A stretch of DNA of 12,327 bases, from positions 1 to 12,327 of the forward strand of contig JAGCOI010000196.1 of assembly GCA_017645485.1 (NCBI GenBank), read 5' to 3'. Source of the stretch: Alphaproteobacteria bacterium (GTDB lineage: Bacteria > Pseudomonadota > Alphaproteobacteria > RF32 > CAG-239). Positions 8,396 through 12,327 of this stretch are shown one piece after another. Made by a program: the position numbers and the translations under genes. The notes under the pieces are model-generated. The model ran no database searches, had not been told where the DNA came from, and worked only from the letters and a program-made list of their open reading frames with translations. Position 1 is the first letter of the stretch. Each line of letters starts with the position of its first letter.

Positions 8396-9159
8396 TATTC
8401 TGCCCCGCTGATTAAAGTTTTTGCAAAATTTGAAATATCGCGCAGACTTTCACTGACGGGATATCTTTCAAAAAGCGTCGTTTTATTGGCAATACAATCT
8501 CTTATCCGACCATCTTGCCTGATAACACCGAGCAATTTCGGCGCTGATCCGATAAAACGGTTATCGGCATCAATAAGCGTCTTAAAAATTTGCTCACCTT
8601 CGCTGTAAGAAAGCGCATGATTAACCACAATCCATATATCGGCATTGGGTGATATTTTAACAATACGTTCCAATTCTTTGTAGGCATCAACATTTCCATT
8701 TAAATTCGGCTCAATCATCAAAATAATATGATTAGCCAGCTTCAAAAAAACATTTTTCAGCATTTGATTACGGTCCGAGCAGTCCACCAAAACCGCATCA
8801 TAATTTAAGCAAAACGCTTTCAAATCAAGCGCCAATATCTGACAACGACCGACAGGATATGTGCTTAACCCGTTTTTCAAAGGTTCCGCATAAATCACAT
8901 CAAAATGACCTTTGGTATATGTTTTCACGGCATTATTTAAGGTTATTTTATTTTGAAGCATTTTTGCATATAAATCAGACTTTTCCAAATTAAGCTGAAA
9001 AGCAATATTTTCAGCACTTAAATCTGCATCAAAAAGCAAAACTTTTTGTTTTATCATACCCAAACTTTGAGCTAACGCCGAACAAAACCAAGTTTTGCCC
9101 ACACCTTTAGTGCCGGAACAAATCACAAATAAATTGTTGTTTTTATGTTTCGAAATCAT
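8395..9159 (-). CDS. MinD/ParA/FlhG-like P-loop ATPase with altered Walker A
   Basis: This 254-residue protein belongs to the SIMIBI deviant-Walker-A class (ParA, MinD, FlhG). The P-loop lies at residues 17-23 and reads TKGVGKT, where the family consensus is KGGVGKT. The signature lysine position is thus Thr, with a Lys one residue later. Walker A' is VLLFDAD (40-46) and Walker B is YDAVLVD (120-126). A VNHALS segment follows, and the C-terminus resembles FlhG-like proteins. There is no obvious C-terminal amphipathic MinD targeting helix and no partner minC/minE, parB or flhF. No Shine-Dalgarno precedes ATG 9159. A possible TTGAAA/TTTATT promoter (9194-9166, minus) would give a nearly leaderless mRNA. 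It heads the minus-strand operon with the J protein, SH3 membrane protein and tgt. A positioning or localisation switch is likely, but its cargo is unknown. Confidence 0.85.
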   Translation of the reverse strand: MISKHKNNNLFVICSGTKGVGKTWFCSALAQSLGMIKQKVLLFDADLSAENIAFQLNLEKSDLYAKMLQNKITLNNAVKTYTKGHFDVIYAEPLKNGLSTYPVGRCQILALDLKAFCLNYDAVLVDCSDRNQMLKNVFLKLANHIILMIEPNLNGNVDAYKELERIVKISPNADIWIVVNHALSYSEGEQIFKTLIDADNRFIGSAPKLLGVIRQDGRIRDCIANKTTLFERYPVSESLRDISNFAKTLISGAE

Positions 9160-9265
9160 ATTTAAAATAAATCAAATATTGATAAAATTTTCAATCGGTT
9201 AAATCCTTTTTAACACAATTTGTTTATAAAATAAGAAAGTAGCGCCATTTGAAACGGAAAAAACT
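9160..9265. promoter_or_regulatory. Divergent spacer between the ATPase operon and the solute-binding-protein operon
   Basis: This is a 106-bp AT-rich divergent spacer. On minus, TTGAAA (9194-9189), 17 bp, then TTTATT (9171-9166) is a plausible but weak promoter for the ATPase gene; its start would fall close to the ATG. On plus, TATAAA (9225-9230) could be a -10 for the solute-binding-protein gene, without a recognisable -35. No operator palindrome stands out. Confidence 0.35.
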
Positions 9266-10171
9266 ATGAAATTTTTTATCAAAATATGTACGTTTGTATC
9301 GTTGCTGTTTGCCCTTTCGGCTTACGGTGCTTCCGTTATCATCCATAAAGAATATACACCGGACAAACCCCTTGTTTGCACAACATATTCCGATTATTTT
9401 CCGTTTGGCTATTATGAAACGGATTTTCGCCAACATCAAATTTTTAAATCCGTATTTGAAGATATATTACAAGATTTAAACAAACCCCCGAAGCGCTTTT
9501 GTTCATATCGTCATATTGACTCGCTTCAAGAAGCCACTATTGAGATAAAATCGGGCAAAGTCCAACTGTTTATGGGGGCCTTTTATTTACCTGATGATTT
9601 TGATTTTATTTATCCGGCACTTCTCAACAATCCCGTCCATTTAATGATGTTACCCGATAAAATTGATGGCATACATCACATTGATGATTTGAAACCGTTA
9701 AAAGGAATATACATACAAACCGAGCCTTTTGCACCCCATATTCTTAATATTTTCAAACAATTATCCTTAACGCCGGTTGCTCATATTGATGATGCTTATC
9801 GTCGCCTTCTTATCGGCGAAGCCGATTATATGCTCGGCAGTTATTTTTATCAATATCCTCAGGTTCTTGAAAGAGGTTTGAAAGGGTATATTGCTTTTTC
9901 TGCACGTCCGCTTTGGAATATGCCGATGTTTTTTGCCCTTTCAAAAAGCACCAAAAATGCCAAAGAAATTCATGAATATTTTCGCAGAATAATCAATAAA
10001 AGTTTTCAAGAAAAAATAATGCAAAGAATAAAAGAGCTTATTGAACAAAAAGAACAACAAACAATCGGCATTGTTCCGCCGACATATGCCAATTTGAATG
10101 CACAACAAACTTTAACACCTGCAGATGAGACATCGCAAAAGAATGATGCAACACCGAAGGAGGAACAATAA
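9266..10171 (+). CDS. Extracellular solute-binding protein, family 3-like (periplasmic)
   Basis: This 301-residue protein has a typical Sec signal peptide: basic MKFFIK, a hydrophobic core to about residue 18, and probable cleavage after AYGA near residue 22. The mature part starts like family-3 (amino-acid type) binding proteins. CTTYSDYFPFGYYE resembles the aromatic YxPF ligand pocket, and VQLFMGAFYLPDDFDFIYPA parallels the hinge segment before the second lobe. The last 35 or so residues are a polar tail rich in Gln, Thr, Pro and Glu that looks disordered. No ABC permease or ATPase gene accompanies it, so it is an orphan receptor, or it serves a transporter or sensor encoded elsewhere. The GST-like gene follows 2 nt downstream, with its ribosome site inside this coding end. 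Confidence 0.78.
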   Translation: MKFFIKICTFVSLLFALSAYGASVIIHKEYTPDKPLVCTTYSDYFPFGYYETDFRQHQIFKSVFEDILQDLNKPPKRFCSYRHIDSLQEATIEIKSGKVQLFMGAFYLPDDFDFIYPALLNNPVHLMMLPDKIDGIHHIDDLKPLKGIYIQTEPFAPHILNIFKQLSLTPVAHIDDAYRRLLIGEADYMLGSYFYQYPQVLERGLKGYIAFSARPLWNMPMFFALSKSTKNAKEIHEYFRRIINKSFQEKIMQRIKELIEQKEQQTIGIVPPTYANLNAQQTLTPADETSQKNDATPKEEQ

Positions 10172-10173
10172 CA

Positions 10174-10839
10174 ATGGTTTTGCTTGTTCATCACAGTATA
10201 TCACCTCAATCACGCAAAGCCAGAATTATCATGGCTGAAAAAAAGGTTTTGTTTGTCTTAAAAGAAGAAGAACCTTGGAATTTATCAAAAGATATACAAA
10301 AGCTTAATCCTGCCGGCGACTTACCGGTCTTCATCTTTGACGGACACATCATGTCCGGCAATTATGCCGTTACGGAATATTTGGAAGAAACCTATCAAAA
10401 GCCGAAACTTCTCGTCGGAAATGCTTTAATGCGTGCCGAAATAAGAAGATTATCGGATTGGTTCGATTCTAAATTTTACAAAGAAGTTTATCAATATATT
10501 GTCGGTGAAAAAGTATTTAAGCGCTTTAAAAGCGGTGAATCTCCTGATTCAAAAGCCTTAAAAGTCGGTATGCATAATTTAAAATATCACATGGAATATA
10601 TTGAATGGCTGACCGAACGCAACAACTATTTAGCCGGCTCAGAGTTTTCTTTGGCTGATGCCACCGCAGCGGCACATTTATCTATTCTTGATTATCTCGG
10701 CGATGTTGATTGGGAAAACTATAAAAATGCAAAACTTTGGTACTCCAAAATCAAATCACGCCCGAGTTTTCAAGATATATTAAAAGATACCGTCAGAGGT
10801 ATTTTACCTTCGAAAAATTATCAGAATTTGGATTTTTGA
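10174..10839 (+). CDS. Glutathione S-transferase-fold protein
   Basis: This 221-residue protein has a thioredoxin-like N-terminal domain (about 1-78) with HHSISPQSRKARI at the active-site helix and the cis-proline in DLPVF (Pro51). An all-helical GST C-terminal domain (about 85-205) includes the N-capping-box region LAGSEFSLADATAAAHL. The usual Glu-Ser pair that binds the gamma-glutamyl group of glutathione is replaced by Gly62-Asn63 in SGNYAVTEYL. Glutathione binding may therefore be weakened or changed, and the catalytic residue (Ser8 or Ser10) is uncertain. A strong AAGGAGG (10157-10163) lies 10 nt before ATG 10174, inside the end of the upstream gene. It sits between the solute-binding protein and lipoprotein genes in a tight operon. 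Substrate unknown. Confidence 0.85.
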   Translation: MVLLVHHSISPQSRKARIIMAEKKVLFVLKEEEPWNLSKDIQKLNPAGDLPVFIFDGHIMSGNYAVTEYLEETYQKPKLLVGNALMRAEIRRLSDWFDSKFYKEVYQYIVGEKVFKRFKSGESPDSKALKVGMHNLKYHMEYIEWLTERNNYLAGSEFSLADATAAAHLSILDYLGDVDWENYKNAKLWYSKIKSRPSFQDILKDTVRGILPSKNYQNLDF

Positions 10840-10841
10840 GC

Positions 10842-11309
10842 ATGAAAAAAATATTGTTTATTTTATCAACCCTTTTTCTTCTTTCTTCCTGCACTTTCTT
10901 TTCCAAAGGCAAAGGACAGGTTATTTTCCACTGGGAAAAAGCCAATACCGGTATTGAAAAATTTGCGCGCGATCATTCGGAATGTATGCGCGAAGCAGAA
11001 GATTTTAAGATAATTCCCAATATCAAGAATTGGTTTTATACCGAAGAAAGGCGTATTGATGTACGTGCGGATTGGCATTCCGAAAAAGGTATCTGGGCAA
11101 GCTATGTACCGTATTGGGGTGCCCAACCGATACTTGTCAATTCCATCCGTGACGACAAAGATTCCAGCCCCAGAAAATACCGTAAATGCATGGAAAAACG
11201 CGGTTATTCTCACCGTACGCATGATATCCCGACGGTTACGAATATCTTCGTTTATAAACCGCAAGATATCAATCAGGATACACCGTTTGAAAAATACTAT
11301 CGCGGCTAA
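10842..11309 (+). CDS. Small lipoprotein, hypothetical
   Basis: The 155-residue product begins at ATG 10842, 2 nt after the GST stop. The frame is open further upstream to 10737, but only this start yields a signal peptide. MKKILFILSTLFLLSSC has a basic start, a hydrophobic core and a lipobox ending in Cys17, so the mature protein is likely lipid-anchored. The residue after Cys is Thr, not Asp, which favours outer-membrane sorting. The mature domain contains two further cysteines in ARDHSECMREAE and RKYRKCMEKRGY, a pattern common in small alphaproteobacterial envelope lipoproteins. Many aromatic residues occur around WASYVPYWGAQP. I do not recognise a named family. Confidence 0.8.
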   Translation: MKKILFILSTLFLLSSCTFFSKGKGQVIFHWEKANTGIEKFARDHSECMREAEDFKIIPNIKNWFYTEERRIDVRADWHSEKGIWASYVPYWGAQPILVNSIRDDKDSSPRKYRKCMEKRGYSHRTHDIPTVTNIFVYKPQDINQDTPFEKYYRG

Positions 11310-11316
11310 AAAATAC

Positions 11317-11344
11317 TTGCAATTTAACTTGATTTTGCTATAAA
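11317..11344 (+). promoter_or_regulatory. Promoter of tRNA-Arg(CCU)
   Basis: TTGCAA (-35, 11317-11322) is separated by 16 bp from TATAAA (-10, 11339-11344). Transcription would start near 11351, about 10 nt before the tRNA 5' end at 11361. The position and sequence are convincing for a sigma-70-type promoter. Confidence 0.65.
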
Positions 11345-11360
11345 CAAAGCAAATCACATT

Positions 11361-11437
11361 GTCGGCGTAGCTCATCAGGATAGAGCAACAGTTTCCTAAA
11401 CTGTGTGTAGTGGGTTCGAGTCCCGCCGCTGACGCCA
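11361..11437 (+). tRNA. tRNA-Arg (anticodon CCU)
   Basis: This is a 77-nt cloverleaf. Acceptor GTCGGCG pairs with CGCTGAC (one G-U), followed by discriminator G and encoded CCA. The D arm is GCTC/GAGC. The anticodon stem ACAGT/ACTGT closes loop TTCCTAA, giving anticodon CCT, which reads AGG. The variable loop is GTGTA, and the T arm GTGGG-TTCGAGT-CCCGC has one G-U. A promoter lies just upstream. A long hairpin terminator begins within the CCA end itself. Confidence 0.97.
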
Positions 11438-11468
11438 ATAAAAGACCTCACTTCATGTGGGGTTTTTT
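11434..11468 (+). repeat. 35-nt perfect direct repeat, copy 1 (tRNA end + terminator)
   Basis: From the tRNA discriminator base through the T run, this segment is identical over 35 nt to 11806-11840. The copy here is attached to an intact tRNA; the other is attached to a tRNA-tail-like remnant. Confidence 0.95.
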
Positions 11469-11473
11469 ATTGG
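11435..11473 (+). terminator. Hairpin terminator H1 after tRNA-Arg(CCU)
   Basis: Left arm CCAATAAAAGACCTCAC (11435-11451) and right arm GTGGGGTTTTTTATTGG (11457-11473) pair along all 17 positions (two G-U), with loop TTCAT. The right arm contains a six-T run (11463-11468). The intrinsic terminator core is ACCTCAC/GTGGGGT followed by the Ts. The left arm starts at the tRNA CCA, so tRNA end and terminator overlap. Confidence 0.85.
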
Positions 11474-11589
11474 TGTTTTGTGGTGGGGCTCGAAGACACG
11501 GTAAGTGGGTTTGACTACAAGCGAAAGCGAGACAACGTATCGCGGTCGGTTTACCGATGAGCGCTGTGAACGAAGCGTAAGCGAAGTAA

Positions 11590-11605
11590 TCCCGCCGGAA
11601 GAGCC
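11590..11605 (+). repeat. tRNA-tail-like remnant, copy 1
   Basis: TCCCGCCGGAAGAGCC is identical to 11793-11808. It resembles the T-arm and acceptor end of tRNA-Arg(CCU) (TCCCGCC then GCC) and, like it, is followed immediately by a long hairpin. No 5' tRNA half is present upstream. Confidence 0.65.
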
Positions 11606-11642
11606 CAACAAAAAGCCTCGCCTTATGCGAGGTTTTTTGTTG
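11606..11642. terminator. Hairpin terminator H2
   Basis: CAACAAAAAGCCTCGC (11606-11621) pairs with GCGAGGTTTTTTGTTG (11627-11642) over 16 positions with one G-U and loop CTTAT. The six-T run on plus and five-A run on the left arm make it potentially bidirectional. The architecture equals H1, but the core differs. Confidence 0.75.
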
Positions 11643-11681
11643 ACATAAACAATTTTGGGGCTCGAACCCGTGAGGGCATTT

Positions 11682-11715
11682 TACACAAAACAACCTCAAA
11701 ATGTTGTTTTGTGTA
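11682..11715. repeat. Perfect 13-bp inverted repeat (stem-loop)
   Basis: TACACAAAACAAC (11682-11694) and GTTGTTTTGTGTA (11703-11715) are perfectly complementary around an 8-nt loop. No T run follows, so it is not a standard terminator. Confidence 0.75.
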
Positions 11716-11792
11716 TAAATGGTGCCGATTTGTTCATTTACAAACAAGCGTACAAGCGAAGTTTGGAAATGTTACAAATCAAACCGACGAAG

Positions 11793-11808
11793 TCCCGCCG
11801 GAAGAGCC
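11793..11808 (+). repeat. tRNA-tail-like remnant, copy 2
   Basis: This is the second exact copy of TCCCGCCGGAAGAGCC. It runs straight into the second copy of the 35-nt tRNA-end/terminator repeat, so it joins a tail like 11590-11605 to the terminator of tRNA-Arg(CCU). Confidence 0.65.
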
Positions 11809-11840
11809 AATAAAAGACCTCACTTCATGTGGGGTTTTTT
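11806..11840 (+). repeat. 35-nt perfect direct repeat, copy 2
   Basis: Identical to 11434-11468, beginning with GCCAATAAAAG and ending with the six-T run, but with no intact tRNA upstream. Confidence 0.95.
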
Positions 11841-11845
11841 GTTTA
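11807..11845. terminator. Hairpin terminator H3 (duplicate of H1)
   Basis: The core arms match H1, with loop TTCAT and six Ts. The outer base pairs have decayed (GTTTA instead of ATTGG on the right arm). It can terminate on plus. On minus it may also end transcripts coming from tRNA-Arg(CCG). Confidence 0.7.
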
Positions 11846-11850
11846 AAATA

Positions 11851-11879
11851 AAGTCAGCTTCCCAGTTCTCGCCTCGCTC
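11851..11879 (-). repeat. 29-nt direct repeat, copy A
   Basis: This segment matches 12045-12073 at 28 of 29 positions. It contains the GTTCTCGCCTCGCTC block. On minus it lies downstream of a tRNA-tail copy, as copy B lies downstream of the real tRNA. Confidence 0.92.
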
Positions 11880-11888
11880 CTTTGAAGC

Positions 11889-11922
11889 AATTTTTAAGCG
11901 CCTTCCGGCGCTCTTAAAAATT
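11889..11922. terminator. Stem-loop with A/T-rich outer arms
   Basis: AATTTTTAAGCGCC (11889-11902) pairs with GGCG plus CTTAAAAATT (11907-11922) around loop TTCC, with a 2-nt bulge. It directly follows the minus-strand tail copy at 11941-11923, the place a tRNA terminator would occupy. Confidence 0.55.
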
Positions 11923-11941
11923 GGCGTATCCGGCGAGGCTC
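11921..11941 (-). pseudogene. Truncated copy of the tRNA-Arg(CCG) 3' end
   Basis: This 21-nt segment matches the 3' end of tRNA-Arg(CCG) (12092-12112) at 20 positions, including the T-arm 3' strand, acceptor 3' strand, discriminator G and CCA. The rest of the tRNA is missing. The single difference is at acceptor position 70: T here, C in the intact gene. The 29-nt repeat follows both copies on the minus strand, so tail and repeat were duplicated together. Confidence 0.75.
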
Positions 11942-12013
11942 TCTGCTCAACTTTGTAACGCGGCTTTTCCTGCGCTATCGCTTGTCAATCCGCTAACAAA
12001 CTCACGCCTGACA

Positions 12014-12044
12014 TCAAAAATATCTCCCCCGGAGATATTTTTGA
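12014..12044 (-). terminator. Perfect 14-bp hairpin, likely terminator of tRNA-Arg(CCG)
   Basis: TCAAAAATATCTCC (12014-12027) and GGAGATATTTTTGA (12031-12044) are perfectly complementary around loop CCC. Read on minus, the descending arm ends in ATATTTTTGA, giving a T-rich 3' side. It lies about 50 nt beyond the tRNA 3' end. It could also act on plus. Confidence 0.7.
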
Positions 12045-12073
12045 AAGTCAGCTTCTCAGTTCTCGCCTCGCTC
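12045..12073 (-). repeat. 29-nt direct repeat, copy B
   Basis: This is the partner of 11851-11879 (one mismatch). It sits between tRNA-Arg(CCG) and its probable terminator, so it should be part of the primary tRNA transcript. Confidence 0.92.
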
Positions 12074-12092
12074 TTTTTTTATTTTATGATTT

Positions 12093-12169
12093 TGGCGTGT
12101 CCGGCGAGGCTCGAACTCGCAACCTTTGGCGTCGGAGGCCAACACTCTATCCAATTGAGCTACGGATAC
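12093..12169 (-). tRNA. tRNA-Arg (anticodon CCG)
   Basis: This is a 77-nt minus-strand cloverleaf. Acceptor GTATCCG (12169-12163) faces CGGACAC (12103-12097), followed by discriminator G and encoded CCA. The D arm is GCTC/GAGT. The anticodon stem TTGGC/GCCAA closes loop CTCCGAC, giving anticodon CCG, which reads CGG. The T arm is GCGAG-TTCGAGC-CTCGC. One acceptor pair is mismatched (A3 against C70), unlike the truncated copy at 11921-11941, which has T at 70. Confidence 0.95.
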
Positions 12170-12187
12170 ATTTTTATCTTTGTACCT

Positions 12188-12214
12188 TCTATATCAATTT
12201 TACCCGTTTGACCA
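12188..12214 (-). promoter_or_regulatory. Possible promoter of tRNA-Arg(CCG)
   Basis: On minus, TGGTCA (12214-12209), 15 bp, then TATAGA (12193-12188) would start transcription near 12181, about 12 nt before the tRNA. The position suits a tRNA promoter, but the spacing is short and the boxes are imperfect. Confidence 0.35.
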
Positions 12215-12245
12215 GCACTTTTTTACTTTTTTTAAATCTTTTTAC

Positions 12246-12274
12246 TTGACATACCCTTAAAATATATGTATTTA
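12246..12274 (+). promoter_or_regulatory. Strong -35 promoter upstream of right-edge gene
   Basis: A consensus TTGACA (12246-12251) is followed after 17 bp by TATTTA (12269-12274). The predicted start is near 12281, giving a leader of about 37 nt with a ribosome site. This is the best sigma-70-like -35 in the window. Confidence 0.7.
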
Positions 12275-12317
12275 ATGGCAACAATATTCGTTTGATTTTA
12301 ATAAAGGATTTTTTAAA

Positions 12318-12327
12318 ATGGCTAAAA
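12318..12327 (+). CDS. Start of a gene cut by the window edge (Met-Ala-Lys...)
   Basis: ATG 12318 is preceded by AAAGGA (12303-12308) at 9 nt and by the TTGACA promoter. Only three complete codons (Met-Ala-Lys) plus one base are visible, so the product cannot be identified. The strong promoter suggests a well-expressed gene. Confidence 0.6.

Larger units (their letters stand above)
11438..12092. other. Noncoding repeat mosaic between convergent tRNA-Arg genes
   Basis: These 655 bp lack a credible gene. Open frames here are compositionally odd and run through hairpins, or read tRNA antisense. The region holds three hairpin terminators following TCCCGCC-containing tails (tRNA end 11421-11437, then 11590-11605 and 11793-11808), with TCCCGCCGGAAGAGCC identical in the last two. 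GGGGCTCGAA occurs twice (around 11484 and 11657); read on minus it is the T-loop-like TTCGAGCCCC. TACAAGCGAA recurs near 11514 and 11750. A second set of repeats related to the minus-strand tRNA-Arg(CCG) tail fills 11851-12073. The pattern suggests repeated duplication of tRNA 3' ends with adjoining terminators. Confidence 0.8.

Noticed and set aside
8395..9159. Firm assignment as FlhG, MinD or ParA
   Set aside because: The ATPase class is clear, but no flagellar, min or par partner is present and the P-loop deviates, so no specific symbol is justified.
10737..10841. Upstream extension of the lipoprotein gene to 10737
   Set aside because: The extension lies inside the GST gene in another frame and would bury the signal peptide. 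ATG 10842 gives a standard lipoprotein signal.
10866..11438. Minus-strand frame of 190 codons over the lipoprotein and tRNA
   Set aside because: Its N-terminus is the antisense translation of tRNA-Arg(CCU) and the rest is antisense to the lipoprotein, which has a signal peptide and lipobox.
11448..11747. Minus-strand frame of 99 codons in the repeat mosaic
   Set aside because: It runs through hairpin H2 and the tRNA-tail repeats and has no ribosome site or recognisable domain. It is best explained by repeat DNA.
11438..12092. CRISPR array
   Set aside because: The repeats are few, differ in length and orientation, contain terminators and tRNA tails, and lack regular spacing or cas genes.
11719..12211. 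Two overlapping plus-strand frames (11719-11958 and 11921-12211)
   Set aside because: They cross tail copies, terminators and the antisense of tRNA-Arg(CCG). The peptide across the tRNA is the familiar antisense-tRNA artefact.

Overview
The window looks like chromosome from an AT-rich alphaproteobacterium, probably a divergent, reduced-genome host-associated or gut lineage. The lineage call is inference. It rests on a tsaD gene divergent from a membrane coiled-coil protein plus HemY-like protein pair, a typical alphaproteobacterial locus. Other support is the alphaproteobacterial style of the HemY C-terminus (TPR followed by a WxC-type zinc ribbon), low GC and tRNAs with encoded CCA. No phage, transposase or CRISPR genes are visible.

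Layout. (1) 1-570, minus: the N-terminal part of tsaD (tRNA t6A synthesis), running off the left edge. (2) 669-4297, plus: a tightly spaced operon of a mitofilin-like membrane coiled-coil protein (4-nt overlap), a HemY-like TPR/zinc-ribbon protein and, 12 nt later, an ADP-dependent sugar kinase of the archaeal/eukaryotic ADP-glucokinase/ADP-phosphofructokinase family. hemC and hemD, which usually lie between tsaD and this pair, are absent here. (3) 4397-6070, plus: a fused SpmA-SpmB (nucleoside-recognition/Gate) membrane protein and dtd, 12 nt apart. (4) 9159-6132, minus: an operon of a MinD/FlhG-like ATPase with an altered Walker A motif, a J-domain protein (1-nt overlap), a single-pass membrane protein with an SH3-like domain, and tgt (queuine tRNA-ribosyltransferase). 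(5) 9266-11309, plus: an orphan family-3 solute-binding protein, a GST-fold protein and a small lipoprotein, spaced 2 nt apart. (6) 11317-12274: two convergent arginine tRNA genes, tRNA-Arg(CCU) on plus and tRNA-Arg(CCG) on minus, flanking about 650 bp of noncoding DNA. That DNA is built from duplicated tRNA 3' tails, long hairpin terminators and direct repeats. (7) A strong promoter, an RBS and the first three codons of a gene at the right edge.

Functional picture: three genes serve tRNA modification or quality control (tsaD, tgt, dtd) and two are tRNA genes. Envelope proteins are common (mitofilin-like, HemY-like, SpmAB, SH3, solute-binding protein, lipoprotein). The most unusual items are the ADP-dependent kinase in a proteobacterial operon, the ATPase/J-protein/SH3-membrane gene set, and the repeat mosaic between the two tRNA-Arg genes. 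In the mosaic, a truncated tail copy fits the 5' acceptor strand of the intact tRNA better than that tRNA's own 3' strand does.
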